64,000 nt of DNA, from assembly GCA_019120635.1 (NCBI GenBank), contig DWUR01000008.1, positions 1 to 64,000 on the forward strand, read 5' to 3'. Source of the stretch: Candidatus Corynebacterium intestinavium. GTDB lineage: Bacteria; Actinomycetota; Actinomycetes; Mycobacteriales; Mycobacteriaceae. The first letter of the stretch is position 1; every line of letters starts with the position of its first letter. The translations under genes and the position numbers were made by a program. Below, piece after piece: positions 50,492 to 59,634 of this stretch. The notes beneath the pieces were generated by a model, which worked only from the letters and a program-made list of their open reading frames with translations, was not told the DNA's origin and ran no database searches.

Positions 50492-50764
50492 GTGAGCAAT
50501 CCCAAGAATTTTGATTCCCTATTCGCGGAGCTTTCCGAGAAGGCGCGCACCCGCCCAGAAGGCTCCGGCACCGTCAAAGCCCTCGACGCCGGTGTCCATT
50601 TCCAGGGCAAGAAGATCGTCGAAGAGGCTGGGGAAGTGTGGCTGGCCGCCGAGTACGAGTCGGATGAGGAGCTGGCCGAGGAGATCTCCCAGCTGCTGTA
50701 CTGGCTGCAGGTCGTGGCAGTCGGCCGGGGCCTCAGCCTCGAGGACATCTACAAGCATCTTTAG
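50492..50764 (+). CDS. hisE: Phosphoribosyl-ATP pyrophosphatase
   Basis: 90 residues from the GTG at 50492 ([14 protein letters not shown]); the ORF-track start adds 24 upstream residues. Second step of histidine synthesis. The MazG-like helix [21 protein letters not shown] supplies the metal-binding acidic residues, followed by [17 protein letters not shown]. It is separate from HisI, as in other Actinobacteria. hisG follows in the same direction after about 100 bases. Confidence 0.95.
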   Translation: MSNPKNFDSLFAELSEKARTRPEGSGTVKALDAGVHFQGKKIVEEAGEVWLAAEYESDEELAEEISQLLYWLQVVAVGRGLSLEDIYKHL

Positions 50765-50861
50765 GCCCAGCTAGAAGCCCGAACTAAACGCACGGAACCC
50801 GACTGCGCCGCACGCAGAGCCGCAACGGCGCGGAAACAGCACCCACCACGCAAGGAGCCAC

Positions 50862-51776
50862 ATGTCCCCGGTCGCGCCCAACCTGAACGCCCCACTTCCT
50901 GAAGACAACGCTGCCGATTCCAGCGAGCGCTACCTGCGCGTCGCCGTCCCGAACAAGGGTTCGCTCTCGGAAGCCGCGACGAACATCCTCAAGGAGGCGG
51001 GTTACACCACCCGCGCTGATTCCAAGGCGCTAACCGCGGTCGATCACGAGAACCAGGTTGAGTTCTACTTCCTGCGCCCGAAGGACATCGCCATCTACGT
51101 CGCCTCCGGCCACCTCGACATCGGAATCACGGGCCGCGACCTTGCCGCAGATACCCGCGAGGAAACCGCCGAGCTGCTGCCCCTGGGCTTCGGGGCCTCC
51201 ACCTTCCGCTACGCCGCCCCGATGGGCGAGGGCTGGACGGTCGAGAAGCTGGCGGGCAAGCGCATCGCCACCGCCTACCCGAACCTCGTTCGCAAGGACC
51301 TGAAGAACCGGGGCATCGACGCCACGGTGATCCGCCTGGACGGCGCGGTGGAGATCTCCATCCGCCTGGGCGTAGCCGACGCGATCGCCGACGTGGTCTC
51401 CACCGGTCGCACTCTCCGCACGCAGGGCCTGGAGCCTTTCGGCGAGCCGCTGTGCGTCTCCGAGGCCGTCATGATCGGCCGCAAGGGGGCCGAGATGGAC
51501 GAAGCAAAGCAGGTGCTGCTGAAGCGCATGGAGGGCATCCTGCACGCCCAGAACTACGTCATGCTGGATTACAACGTCTCCCGCGACGTGCTGGACGAAG
51601 CTGCCGCCATCACCCCGGGGCTCTCGGCCCCGACCGTCTCCCCGCTGGCCAATGAAGGCTGGGTCGCGGTGCGCGCAATGGTGCCGCGCAAGCAGGCCAA
51701 CGCGCTGATGGATTCGCTGTCTGCCCTGGGGGCAGAGGCGATCCTCGCCACGGATATCCGCATCGCCCGTATCTAG
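50862..51776 (+). CDS. hisG: ATP phosphoribosyltransferase, long form
   Basis: 304 residues. First and feedback-controlled step of histidine synthesis. [18 protein letters not shown] starts the catalytic domain about 25 residues after an N-terminal extension longer than in many homologues. [13 protein letters not shown] and the phosphate loop [11 protein letters not shown] follow. The C-terminal 75 residues make the ACT-like histidine-binding domain of the long form, so HisZ is not needed. The ATG follows AAGGAG. Confidence 0.95.
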   Translation: MSPVAPNLNAPLPEDNAADSSERYLRVAVPNKGSLSEAATNILKEAGYTTRADSKALTAVDHENQVEFYFLRPKDIAIYVASGHLDIGITGRDLAADTREETAELLPLGFGASTFRYAAPMGEGWTVEKLAGKRIATAYPNLVRKDLKNRGIDATVIRLDGAVEISIRLGVADAIADVVSTGRTLRTQGLEPFGEPLCVSEAVMIGRKGAEMDEAKQVLLKRMEGILHAQNYVMLDYNVSRDVLDEAAAITPGLSAPTVSPLANEGWVAVRAMVPRKQANALMDSLSALGAEAILATDIRIARI

Positions 51777-51795
51777 CGGATTCGCCTTATCCCTC

Positions 51796-51827
51796 AACGG
51801 GGTCGCCGTCGTGGCGGCCCCGTTTTC
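51796..51827 (+). terminator. Terminator after hisG
   Basis: AACGGGGTCGCC and GGCGGCCCCGTT form a near-perfect stem with a short loop, followed by TTC-rich sequence, about 20 bases after the hisG stop. Confidence 0.75.
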
Positions 51828-52020
51828 TTCCACGGCTACCCCAGGGGAGATAGCCCCGCGCCCGCAGCGCGCCGTTTCTTCTACACTCTTTAAGTACACC
51901 CGTACCAGCACCGGTCAGCGAGAGCGTCCCCATGCTCCGCCGCACCGGGACATCAGTACGGCTCCCAACACCCCTTAACGCCTGTGGCGATTGACGCGAA
52001 AGTTTAGGTGGCAGTTTCAC

Positions 52021-53553
52021 ATGGCACACCGCCCCAAGCCCTCCCCGAACTCCCAAAGCTCCAGCGACGGGCACGTCCTGAGCTCGACGGATATCATCAC
52101 CTCAGCCGAATCCTCCTCCCTGGAAGCCCGCAGCGGCGCACACTACCGCCTGGAGGAAGATCTGCTGGGCACGATGAAAGTTCCGGCAGACGCCTACTAC
52201 GGAATCCACACCCTCCGAGCCGTGGATAACTTCCAGATCTCCCGCACGAACATCAACCACATCCCGGAGCTCATCCGCGGCATGGTGATGGTGAAGAAGG
52301 CCGCCGCGATGGCCAACATGCGGGTCAAGGCGTTGCCCATCGACAAGGGCGAGGCGATCGTCGCGGCCTGCGATGCGGTGCTCGAGGAACACCGCGCGAT
52401 GGATCAGTTCCCCATCGACGTCTTCCAGGGCGGGGCAGGGACGTCCCAAAACATGAACACCAACGAGGTCATCGCGAACCTCGCACTGGAGCACCTCGGG
52501 TACCCCAAGGGCCGCTACGACATCATCAGCCCGAACGATGACGTCAACATGTCCCAGTCCACCAACGACGCCTTCCCAACCGGGCTGCGTCTGGGCCTCC
52601 ACTTCGACATCGACGAGCTGCTCAAGCACCTGGCTGCGCTGGAGCGCGCGCTGTATGCGAAGGCTCAGGAGTTCGACCACATCATCAAGATGGGCCGAAC
52701 GCAGCTGCAGGACGCCGTCCCCATGTCGCTGGGTCAGGAGTTCCGCGCCTTCGCCAACAACATCGCCGAGGAGTCCGCGCAGCTCAGGCACGCGCAGTCC
52801 CTGCTGCGCCAGGTCAACCTGGGTGGCACCGCGATCGGCACCGGCGTCAACACGCCCCCGGGCTACCGCCAGGCGGCAATCGAGTCCCTGCGGGAGATCA
52901 CAGGCCTGGACATCACCTCCGCGTACGACCTGGTGGAGGCAACCAGCGACACCGGTGCGTTCGTCAACACCCACGCGGCGGTGAAGCGCACCGCGATGAA
53001 GCTGTCGAAGATCTGTAACGACCTGCGCCTGCTGTCCTCCGGCCCGCGGGCCGGCCTTGGGGAGATCAACATCCCACCTCGCCAGGCGGGTTCCTCGATC
53101 ATGCCGGCGAAGGTCAACCCGGTGATCCCTGAGGTCGTGAACCAGATCTGCTTCAAGGTCTTCGGCAACGACGTCACCGTCTCCATGGCCGCCGAGGCCG
53201 GCCAGCTCCAGCTCAACGTCATGGAGCCGGTCATCGCGCAGTGCGCCTTCGAATCCATTCGCTTCATGGCGCGGGCCTGCACCACGCTGCGCACGCTGTG
53301 CGTCGTGGACATCACCGCGAACGAGGATGTCTGCCGCAACTACGTCGAGAACTCGATCGGCATCATCACCTACCTCAACCCCCTGATCGGCCACCACAAT
53401 GGCGACCTGATCGGCAAGGAGGCCGCGGCGACCGGGAAGTCGGTGCGCGAACTCGTCTTGGAGAAGGGGCTGCTAGACGAGGACACCCTCAACGAGGTGC
53501 TGAGCACGGAGAACCTGCTCAACCCGATGTACCGGGGTCGCCGCTACGAGTAG
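52021..53553 (+). CDS. aspA: Aspartate ammonia-lyase
   Basis: 510 residues from the ATG at 52021, preceded by AGGTGG; the first 45 residues form an extension before [19 protein letters not shown], where the family usually starts. Converts aspartate to fumarate and ammonia. The class signature [15 protein letters not shown], with [16 protein letters not shown] and [10 protein letters not shown] upstream, is present. The pattern [17 protein letters not shown] separates AspA from fumarase C. Transcribed alone after the hisG terminator. Confidence 0.94.
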   Translation: MAHRPKPSPNSQSSSDGHVLSSTDIITSAESSSLEARSGAHYRLEEDLLGTMKVPADAYYGIHTLRAVDNFQISRTNINHIPELIRGMVMVKKAAAMANMRVKALPIDKGEAIVAACDAVLEEHRAMDQFPIDVFQGGAGTSQNMNTNEVIANLALEHLGYPKGRYDIISPNDDVNMSQSTNDAFPTGLRLGLHFDIDELLKHLAALERALYAKAQEFDHIIKMGRTQLQDAVPMSLGQEFRAFANNIAEESAQLRHAQSLLRQVNLGGTAIGTGVNTPPGYRQAAIESLREITGLDITSAYDLVEATSDTGAFVNTHAAVKRTAMKLSKICNDLRLLSSGPRAGLGEINIPPRQAGSSIMPAKVNPVIPEVVNQICFKVFGNDVTVSMAAEAGQLQLNVMEPVIAQCAFESIRFMARACTTLRTLCVVDITANEDVCRNYVENSIGIITYLNPLIGHHNGDLIGKEAAATGKSVRELVLEKGLLDEDTLNEVLSTENLLNPMYRGRRYE

Positions 53554-53556
53554 GCG

Positions 53557-54384
53557 CTAGCGGACCCCCGGGTACTCCGGGGGCGTGCCGCCGAAGGCGG
53601 GGCAGATCTCCTGGAAGGAGCACCAGTCGCAGAGCTTGGAGGTCTTCGGCTGAAAGTCCCCGCTATGGATGTCAGCGAGGATGCTGTCCCAGAGCTCGCG
53701 CAGGTCGCGTTCGAAGTACTGCAGCTCGGCGGGGGTGGGCTGCAGCACCAGGTCATCGGCCACCTTCAGGTACATCAGCCGAAGCTGGGCCGGGATCAGG
53801 TCGTGCAGCCGCCAATAAACCAACGCGTAGAACTTCATTTGGAACAGCGCCTGGGCGGCGAAGCGCGGTGGCGGCTTCTTTCCGGTCTTGTAGTCGACGA
53901 CGCGAACCTGGCCATTCGCGGCGACGTCCACCCGGTCGATGAAGCCACGGACGGGAACCCCGTTGGGCAGGGTGGCCTCGACGAACTCCTCGACCTCGTG
54001 GGCGTCGAAGCCCTGGGGGTTCTCCATCTGGAAATAGCCCTTAACCAGTGAGCGGGCATCGACGAGGAAGTCGTAGAGCTGGCCTTCCGGAACGAGCTCG
54101 TTCAGATCGGCGTCCTTGTCCACCATCTTTGCCCACGCGGGCTTCAGCATTTTCACCGCGGCCGGGTAGGTGCGCTGCTCCCTTGGCAGGGCGTGAAGCT
54201 CCTCGAGCACCGCGTGGACGAGGGTTCCCTTCACCTGCGCGATCGTCTTGGGTTCCGGCAGCTTGTCGATGCTGCGGAAGCGGTAGAGCAGCGGACATTG
54301 CTGATAGTCCCCGGCGCGGGAGGGGGAGAGCGCCAAGCGGTCGAGGGAGACCTTCGGCTGCGGTTTCTCGGTCGGGGTGGACAC
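53557..54384 (-). CDS. RecB-family exonuclease with a cysteine cluster
   Basis: 275 residues from a GTG with AAGGAG upstream. PD-(D/E)XK nuclease of the RecB/Cas4/AddB type: an early cysteine in SRAGDYQQCPLLYRF, then GTLVHAVLEEL, the metal ligands in GFIDRVDV and VVDYKTGKK, QMKFYAL, and a C-terminal CDWCSFQEIC. One early plus three late cysteines is the pattern that holds a 4Fe-4S cluster in AddB and Cas4. No cas genes or CRISPR repeats are near. Likely a DNA repair nuclease conserved in Actinobacteria. Convergent with aspA. Confidence 0.9.
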   Translation of the reverse strand: MSTPTEKPQPKVSLDRLALSPSRAGDYQQCPLLYRFRSIDKLPEPKTIAQVKGTLVHAVLEELHALPREQRTYPAAVKMLKPAWAKMVDKDADLNELVPEGQLYDFLVDARSLVKGYFQMENPQGFDAHEVEEFVEATLPNGVPVRGFIDRVDVAANGQVRVVDYKTGKKPPPRFAAQALFQMKFYALVYWRLHDLIPAQLRLMYLKVADDLVLQPTPAELQYFERDLRELWDSILADIHSGDFQPKTSKLCDWCSFQEICPAFGGTPPEYPGVR

Positions 54385-54456
54385 TAATTCTCCTTCGGCT
54401 TTGTTCTCGATTTTGGGGCCACCGCAGGGGCTCTGCGAAGCGTGGCTGCGGTGGGG

Positions 54457-55134
54457 CTACAGCGGCAGGCCGGCGCGGCGTCGATGGTCGCGGACCAGCT
54501 GGTTGATCGCCACGGTCACCAGGGTGATCAGCGTCATCAGCTCGACGGCGTGGATTCCCAGCATCCGGTAGGCCAGAGCCCCAGCGATCGCCCCTACGGA
54601 CAGGCTCAGCCACAGCGAGAGGTTGAGGATCCAGACGAGGTGACGGCCGTCGAAGAACGCGTCAACGAAGCGCTGCCCCGTGCGCACCAGCGTGCCCGTC
54701 ATATACGTCAGCGGGATAGCGACCTCGCCGTTGCGTTCGAAGATGCTGTTCATGGTACCCACGCCGATGGACAGGGCGATGATGGCCGCGCTGTGGTGCT
54801 CCAACTCGATCAGGACGCTGGAGAGGACGAACCAGAAACTCACGTTGACGAGGACGAACTCCCGGCCCCGGGTCTCGTCCAAGGCGCGGACCACGATGCG
54901 TTTCGTGAACGCACCGTTGATCACGCCGATCAGGAAGAAGATGATGCAGCCGCCGGCCACCCTCACCATGTCCCAGTTGCCGTCGACGATGGCGGTGGCG
55001 GAGCGGGTGGTGTTGCCTGACATGAAGGAGAGGAACACCCCGCCCAGGTAGAGAAAACCCACCGAGTCGATAAAGCCGGCGATGAAGGCGAATACGCCTG
55101 CCAGCACCCGTTCCCCGGGACGCGATTCCATCAT
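54457..55134 (-). CDS. DUF1275 (YoaK) family membrane protein
   Basis: 225 residues with five or six hydrophobic helices. The first helix region AFIAGFIDSVGFLYLGGVFLSFMSGNTTR is the DUF1275 hallmark. LTYMTGTLVRTGQRFVDAF lies in the third part. Members are widespread inner-membrane proteins of unknown function. Divergent from trmI with a gap of about 35 bases. Confidence 0.9.
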   Translation of the reverse strand: MMESRPGERVLAGVFAFIAGFIDSVGFLYLGGVFLSFMSGNTTRSATAIVDGNWDMVRVAGGCIIFFLIGVINGAFTKRIVVRALDETRGREFVLVNVSFWFVLSSVLIELEHHSAAIIALSIGVGTMNSIFERNGEVAIPLTYMTGTLVRTGQRFVDAFFDGRHLVWILNLSLWLSLSVGAIAGALAYRMLGIHAVELMTLITLVTVAINQLVRDHRRRAGLPL

Positions 55135-55169
55135 AGTGATTTGAGAGTCTAGTAGGTTAGGGTTTTCCT

Positions 55170-56003
55170 ATGGCTTATACCGGACCTTTTACCGCCGGAG
55201 ACCGCGTCCAGCTGACCGACGCGAAGCGGCGACACTTCAGCATCACCCTGACCCCGGGGGAGAGCTTCTTCACCCATAAGGGCGAGATTCGTCACGACGA
55301 CATTATCGGCGCGGACGAGGGCACCGTCGTGGAGTCCAGCGTGGGAGGGGAGTACCTCTGCTTCCGTCACCTCCTGGTCGACCAGGTGCTCTCCATGCCG
55401 CGTGGCGCTGCGGTGATCTACCCGAAGGATGCTGCGCAGATCCTGGTGGAGGGGGATATCTTCCCCGGCGCGACGGTGCTCGAAGCTGGCGCCGGTTCCG
55501 GCGCGATGTCCAGCTGGCTGCTACGCGCGGTCGGTGAGCACGGGAAGGTCATCAGCTACGAAGTCCGCCAGGATCACCTGGATTACGCGGTGAGCAACGT
55601 CCACAACATCATGGGTGGGGAGCCGAAGAACTGGGACGTGCGCCTGGGCGACGTCAAGGGGGCCACCCGCGAGTCCGTGGGCGAGGTCGACCGCGTCCTG
55701 CTGGACATGCTGGAGCCGTGGGAGGTTCTGGAGACGGTGCGAGACGTCCTGGTCCCGGGCGGGGTGTTCATGACCTACGTGGCCACCGTCCCGCAGCTGA
55801 TGAAGGTGATGGAGGGCATCCGGGAGCTGGGGTGCTTCACTGAGCCGCGCGCTTGGGAGTCGCTGGTGCGCGAGTGGAAGGTGGAGGGCTTGGCCACCCG
55901 CCCGGAGCACCGCATGAATGCGCACACCGCGTTCCTCATCTGGGCCCGTCGCCTGGCGGATGGCGTGACCGCCCCGCGGCCACAACGGCGGGCACGCCGC
56001 TAG
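55170..56003 (+). CDS. trmI: tRNA (adenine(58)-N1)-methyltransferase TrmI
   Basis: 277 residues. Adds a methyl group to N1 of A58 in the T-loop of tRNAs using S-adenosylmethionine. The N-terminal beta domain (GPFTAGDRVQLTDAKRRHF) is typical of TrmI. YPKDAAQILVEGDIFPGATVLEAGAGSGAMSSWLL contains the SAM-binding motif I, and VDRVLLDMLEPWEVLE the later motif. Its position before arc is conserved in Actinobacteria. The ATG lacks a clear ribosome binding site. Confidence 0.95.
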   Translation: MAYTGPFTAGDRVQLTDAKRRHFSITLTPGESFFTHKGEIRHDDIIGADEGTVVESSVGGEYLCFRHLLVDQVLSMPRGAAVIYPKDAAQILVEGDIFPGATVLEAGAGSGAMSSWLLRAVGEHGKVISYEVRQDHLDYAVSNVHNIMGGEPKNWDVRLGDVKGATRESVGEVDRVLLDMLEPWEVLETVRDVLVPGGVFMTYVATVPQLMKVMEGIRELGCFTEPRAWESLVREWKVEGLATRPEHRMNAHTAFLIWARRLADGVTAPRPQRRARR

Positions 56004-56103
56004 CGCTAGCCGAGTGTCGACACCGGGGCTCGCGTCGCGGTTCGCGCTGGGATAGGGCTACCGGCAGGTTTTGGGCCACCGGGTCATCAGTAGGATTGAT
56101 GGC

Positions 56104-57720
56104 ATGACTGCGCAGAATCCTTCCGATCAGCCTTCGCCCACCGCCCGCGAATTGCGGCTGGCCAATCATCGGTTGGGGGCCCAGAACGAGAAGCTCACCG
56201 AGGCGCTGAAGGCCTCCCGCGAGAAGCTGGCGGAGATCAATTCCCGCCTGGCGGATATGGCGGAGCCGCCGAGCACCTACGGCACACTGCTGCAGCTCAA
56301 CGGCACTGGGAAGACCGCGGAGGTCTTCACCTCGAACCGTCACATGCGCCTGGCTGTCTCCCCGCTGCTGGACCGGATGGATCTGCAGCCCGGGGCGACG
56401 GTGCGGCTGGGGGAGAACCTCCAGGTCGTGGAGGTCACCGGCTTCGCTGATTCTGGCGACGTCGCTGCGGTCGTCGAAGTCGTCGGTGATCGCCTGATCA
56501 TCGCGGACAAGCTGGGGGAAGAGTCGATCGTCAAGGCTGCCCGCCCGCTGCAGTCCCTGATCACGAACCGGGAGCTCACCACCGGCGATAGCGTGGTCGT
56601 CGACCGTCGCAGCGGCTGGGCCTTCGACATGATCCCCCGGGCCGAGGTCACCTCCCTGGTGCTGGAGGAGGTCCCGGACGTCAGCTACGAAAACATCGGC
56701 GGCCTGAGCAATCAGATCGAGCAGATCCGGGACGCGGTGGAGCTGCCCTTCCTGCACCCGGAGATCTACCGCCACTACGAACTGCGCCCGCCGAAAGGCG
56801 TGCTGCTCTACGGCCCGCCTGGCAACGGCAAGACGCTCATCGCGAAGGCAGTGGCCAACTCGCTGTCGAAGTCCATGGGCTCCAGCGACAAGGCGTCCCG
56901 CTTCGCGGATTCCTACTTCCTCAACGTCAAGGGCCCGGAGCTGCTGAATAAGTTCGTCGGTGAGACGGAACGCCAGATCCGGCAGATCTTCGAGCGCGCC
57001 CGCAAGATCGCCCACGCCGGTAAACCGGTGATCGTCTTCTTCGACGAGATGGAGGCCATCTTCCGCACCCGTGGCACCGGAGTGTCCTCGGACATGGAGT
57101 CCACGGTCGTCCCGCAGCTGCTCTCCGAGCTGGACGGCGTGGAGGGGTTGGATAACGTCATCGTCATCGGCGCCTCGAACCGCGAGGAGCTCATCGACCC
57201 GGCCATCCTGCGCCCAGGCCGCCTGGATGTGAAGATCCGGGTGGACCGCCCCGACCAGGACGCCGCATTCGACATCCTGTCCAAGCACATCGACGGCTCC
57301 CTACCGCTGGCCGCGGACCTGGTGGCGGAGCACGGCGGCAAGGAGGAGGCCGCGGCCGCGCTGTGCCGCATCATCGCCGAGGAGCTCTTCCGCCGGGATG
57401 CCGCGCACCGCTACGTGACCCTCCACCTGGCGGATGGGCAGACCAAGGACCTGTTCTGGGCGGACTTCGTCTCCGGCGCGATGCTGGCCAATATCGTCGA
57501 CCGCGCGAAGACCTTCGCGATCAAGCGCGCCCTCTCGCAGACCGCAAGCACGAGCGAGGCTGCCACCGAGGGCGGGCTGAGCACCGCGGACGTCCTCGAC
57601 GCCATCACGGCGGAGATCAACGACAGCGAGAACCTGCCGGACACAACCAACCCCACGGAATGGGCGCGAATCTCCGGGCACGCCACCGGCCGGGTCGTGG
57701 ACATCACCCTGGCGGACTAG
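56104..57720 (+). CDS. arc: AAA ATPase forming ring-shaped complexes (ARC/Mpa)
   Basis: 538 residues from the ATG at 56104. An N-terminal coiled coil (RELRLANHRLGAQNEKLTEAL) would bind Pup. The double OB region follows. The AAA domain shows GVLLYGPPGNGKTLIAKA (Walker A), VIVFFDEMEAIF (Walker B) and NREELIDPAILRPGRLD with arginine fingers. In mycobacteria Mpa feeds pupylated proteins to the 20S proteasome through a C-terminal Gly-Gln-Tyr-Leu tail. Here the end is DITLAD, so docking to a proteasome is not expected. It is likely an unfoldase in proteasome-free pupylation. Confidence 0.95.
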   Translation: MTAQNPSDQPSPTARELRLANHRLGAQNEKLTEALKASREKLAEINSRLADMAEPPSTYGTLLQLNGTGKTAEVFTSNRHMRLAVSPLLDRMDLQPGATVRLGENLQVVEVTGFADSGDVAAVVEVVGDRLIIADKLGEESIVKAARPLQSLITNRELTTGDSVVVDRRSGWAFDMIPRAEVTSLVLEEVPDVSYENIGGLSNQIEQIRDAVELPFLHPEIYRHYELRPPKGVLLYGPPGNGKTLIAKAVANSLSKSMGSSDKASRFADSYFLNVKGPELLNKFVGETERQIRQIFERARKIAHAGKPVIVFFDEMEAIFRTRGTGVSSDMESTVVPQLLSELDGVEGLDNVIVIGASNREELIDPAILRPGRLDVKIRVDRPDQDAAFDILSKHIDGSLPLAADLVAEHGGKEEAAAALCRIIAEELFRRDAAHRYVTLHLADGQTKDLFWADFVSGAMLANIVDRAKTFAIKRALSQTASTSEAATEGGLSTADVLDAITAEINDSENLPDTTNPTEWARISGHATGRVVDITLAD

Positions 57721-57781
57721 GCCGGACTAGAAACTAAGCCCGACGAGAGAACACTTTTCGACTCCTGGAAGGAAAACCCTG

Positions 57782-59371
57782 GTGAACGCGCAGAAGAATA
57801 ACGAGGCCACCGGCTACGTGCTCGGCTCCGAGACGGAGTTCGGCATCGTCGCCGTCGACGCCCCGGAAGCAAGCCCGGTGTACACGAGCACGCAGGCGGT
57901 CGTTGCCTACGCAGAGGTCTCCGGACAGGGCGTGAACCGCCGGACCCGCTGGGACTATGACTCGGAGTCCCCGCTGCGCGACGCCCGTGGCTTCGACCTG
58001 CGCCGCTACCGTTCCGGCGCGGCCCCCAGCTATGACCCGAACGCGGTGGGCATCGCCAACGTCATCACCCCGGCGGGTGCGCGTTTCTACGTGGACCACG
58101 CCCACCCGGAATATTCCTCGCCTGAGGTCACCTGCGCCTATGACCTGGTGGTCTGGGATCAGGCCGGCGACCGGGTCATGCACGCGGCGGCGCAGGCAGC
58201 GGGTCAAGTCGAGGGCCAGCCGGAGCTGAAGATCTACAAGAACAACGTGGACGGCAAGGGCGCGTCCTATGGCGCCCACGAGAATTACCTCTACCCGCGC
58301 AGCCTCAACGTCGAGGACGTGCACCAGGCGCTGATCCCGCACTTCGTCACCCGCCAGATTTACGCCGGCGCGGGCCGCGTGGGGCTCGGGCAGGCGGGGG
58401 AGCAGGCGGGCTTCCAGATCTCCCAGCGCGCCGACTACATCGAGACGGAAGTGTCCCTGGAGACCACCCTGAACCGCGGCATCGTCAATACCCGCGACGA
58501 GCCACACGCCACCGCGGATGATTGGCGCCGCCTCCACGTGATCATCGGCGATGCGAACTTGAGCCAGTTCGCGACCTACCTGCGCTTCGGCACCACCGCG
58601 TTGGTGCTCAAGGCCGTCGAGGCGGGCGCCGATTTCAGCGACATCGTGCTGATCGATCCCGTCGAGGATGTCCGCCGGGTCTCCCGCGACCTGGAGTTGA
58701 AGACCCCGCTGCGCCTTTACGGCAACACCACCGCCACCGCGATCGAGCTGCAGCGTAGGATCCGCGAGAAGGTTATCGTCGCCCTCGAACCGGCAGGAAA
58801 GCTCACCACCGACGAGCAGCGCGTGCTGACGCTGTGGGAGGAGATCCTGGACGACCTGGAAGCTGATCCGCTGCGCACCTCCGACCGGCTGGACTGGACG
58901 GCGAAATACGCGCTGCTGCGGGGATACCACGCCCGGGGCTTGGAGTGGTCGGATCCGCGGATGGCGTTGATCGATATCCAGTACCACGACATCGACCCGG
59001 CCCGCGGGCTGTACCACGCGCTCGTCGCGCGCGGGAAGATGCGCACGCTGGTCGACGATTCCGAGATCGCCGCGGCCATCGACACCCCTCCCCGGGGGAC
59101 GCGGGCCTGGCTGCGTGGAGCGCTGGTGAAGCACTACGCCCCAAAGATCCTGGCCGCGAACTGGGATAGCGTCGTCCTGGAGCACCCGCACGACGGGCAC
59201 CCGGCGATGCGCGTGGGGCTGCCCGAGCCGCTGCAGTCCACGGCCGGCAGTTTCGCTGGCACCGTGCTAGAGAATCTCGCGGAAACTGCGGTGGGTCAGG
59301 CCCCGGAGTTCGCCGAGGTGGTGGCCGCGCTGATCGCTGCTCTGCCCGAGCGCGTGATGGGTGTGGGCTAG
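57782..59371 (+). CDS. dop: Pup deamidase/depupylase
   Basis: 529 residues from GTG. Deamidates the C-terminal glutamine of Pup and removes Pup from substrates. It is a glutamine-synthetase-like fold paralogous to PafA. LGSETEFGIVAVD carries Mg-binding glutamates near residue 16, RFYVDHAHPEYSSPE the catalytic aspartate near residue 100, and GAHENYLYPR and NTRDEPHATAD further conserved active-site parts. It lies between arc and pup, about 60 bases after arc. Confidence 0.95.
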   Translation: MNAQKNNEATGYVLGSETEFGIVAVDAPEASPVYTSTQAVVAYAEVSGQGVNRRTRWDYDSESPLRDARGFDLRRYRSGAAPSYDPNAVGIANVITPAGARFYVDHAHPEYSSPEVTCAYDLVVWDQAGDRVMHAAAQAAGQVEGQPELKIYKNNVDGKGASYGAHENYLYPRSLNVEDVHQALIPHFVTRQIYAGAGRVGLGQAGEQAGFQISQRADYIETEVSLETTLNRGIVNTRDEPHATADDWRRLHVIIGDANLSQFATYLRFGTTALVLKAVEAGADFSDIVLIDPVEDVRRVSRDLELKTPLRLYGNTTATAIELQRRIREKVIVALEPAGKLTTDEQRVLTLWEEILDDLEADPLRTSDRLDWTAKYALLRGYHARGLEWSDPRMALIDIQYHDIDPARGLYHALVARGKMRTLVDDSEIAAAIDTPPRGTRAWLRGALVKHYAPKILAANWDSVVLEHPHDGHPAMRVGLPEPLQSTAGSFAGTVLENLAETAVGQAPEFAEVVAALIAALPERVMGVG

Positions 59372-59436
59372 CGCCGGACGCGCCCGGGAGCCCAGGTAAT
59401 GTGAAGGTCAACTAAACAACGTTTGAGGAGATAGGC

Positions 59437-59634
59437 ATGGCAAACGCTCAGCAGCAGGTCTTCGGCGGCGGAGGCGGCGACGACGCCGAGAACAACGATG
59501 CTCCGCAGCAGGGTTCGGGCACCCAGCAGGTCAACGTCACCGGGACGGACGACCTCCTGGACGAAATCGACGGACTGCTGGAGACCAACGCCGAGGAATT
59601 TGTCCGCTCCTACGTCCAGAAGGGCGGACAGTGA
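59437..59634 (+). CDS. pup: Prokaryotic ubiquitin-like protein Pup
   Basis: 65 residues, intrinsically disordered N-terminal half rich in Gly, Asp, Asn and Gln, then the helical Arc- and ligase-binding part DDLLDEIDGLLETNAEEFV and the end SYVQKGGQ. The final glutamine means Dop must deamidate it to glutamate before PafA can join it to lysines. GAGGAGATAGGC precedes the ATG. Its stop overlaps the GTG start of pafA (GTGA). Confidence 0.97.
   Translation: MANAQQQVFGGGGGDDAENNDAPQQGSGTQQVNVTGTDDLLDEIDGLLETNAEEFVRSYVQKGGQ

Noticed and set aside
53557-54384. Possible Cas4 of a CRISPR system
   Set aside because: The nuclease resembles Cas4 and AddB, but no repeats or other cas genes are in the window.
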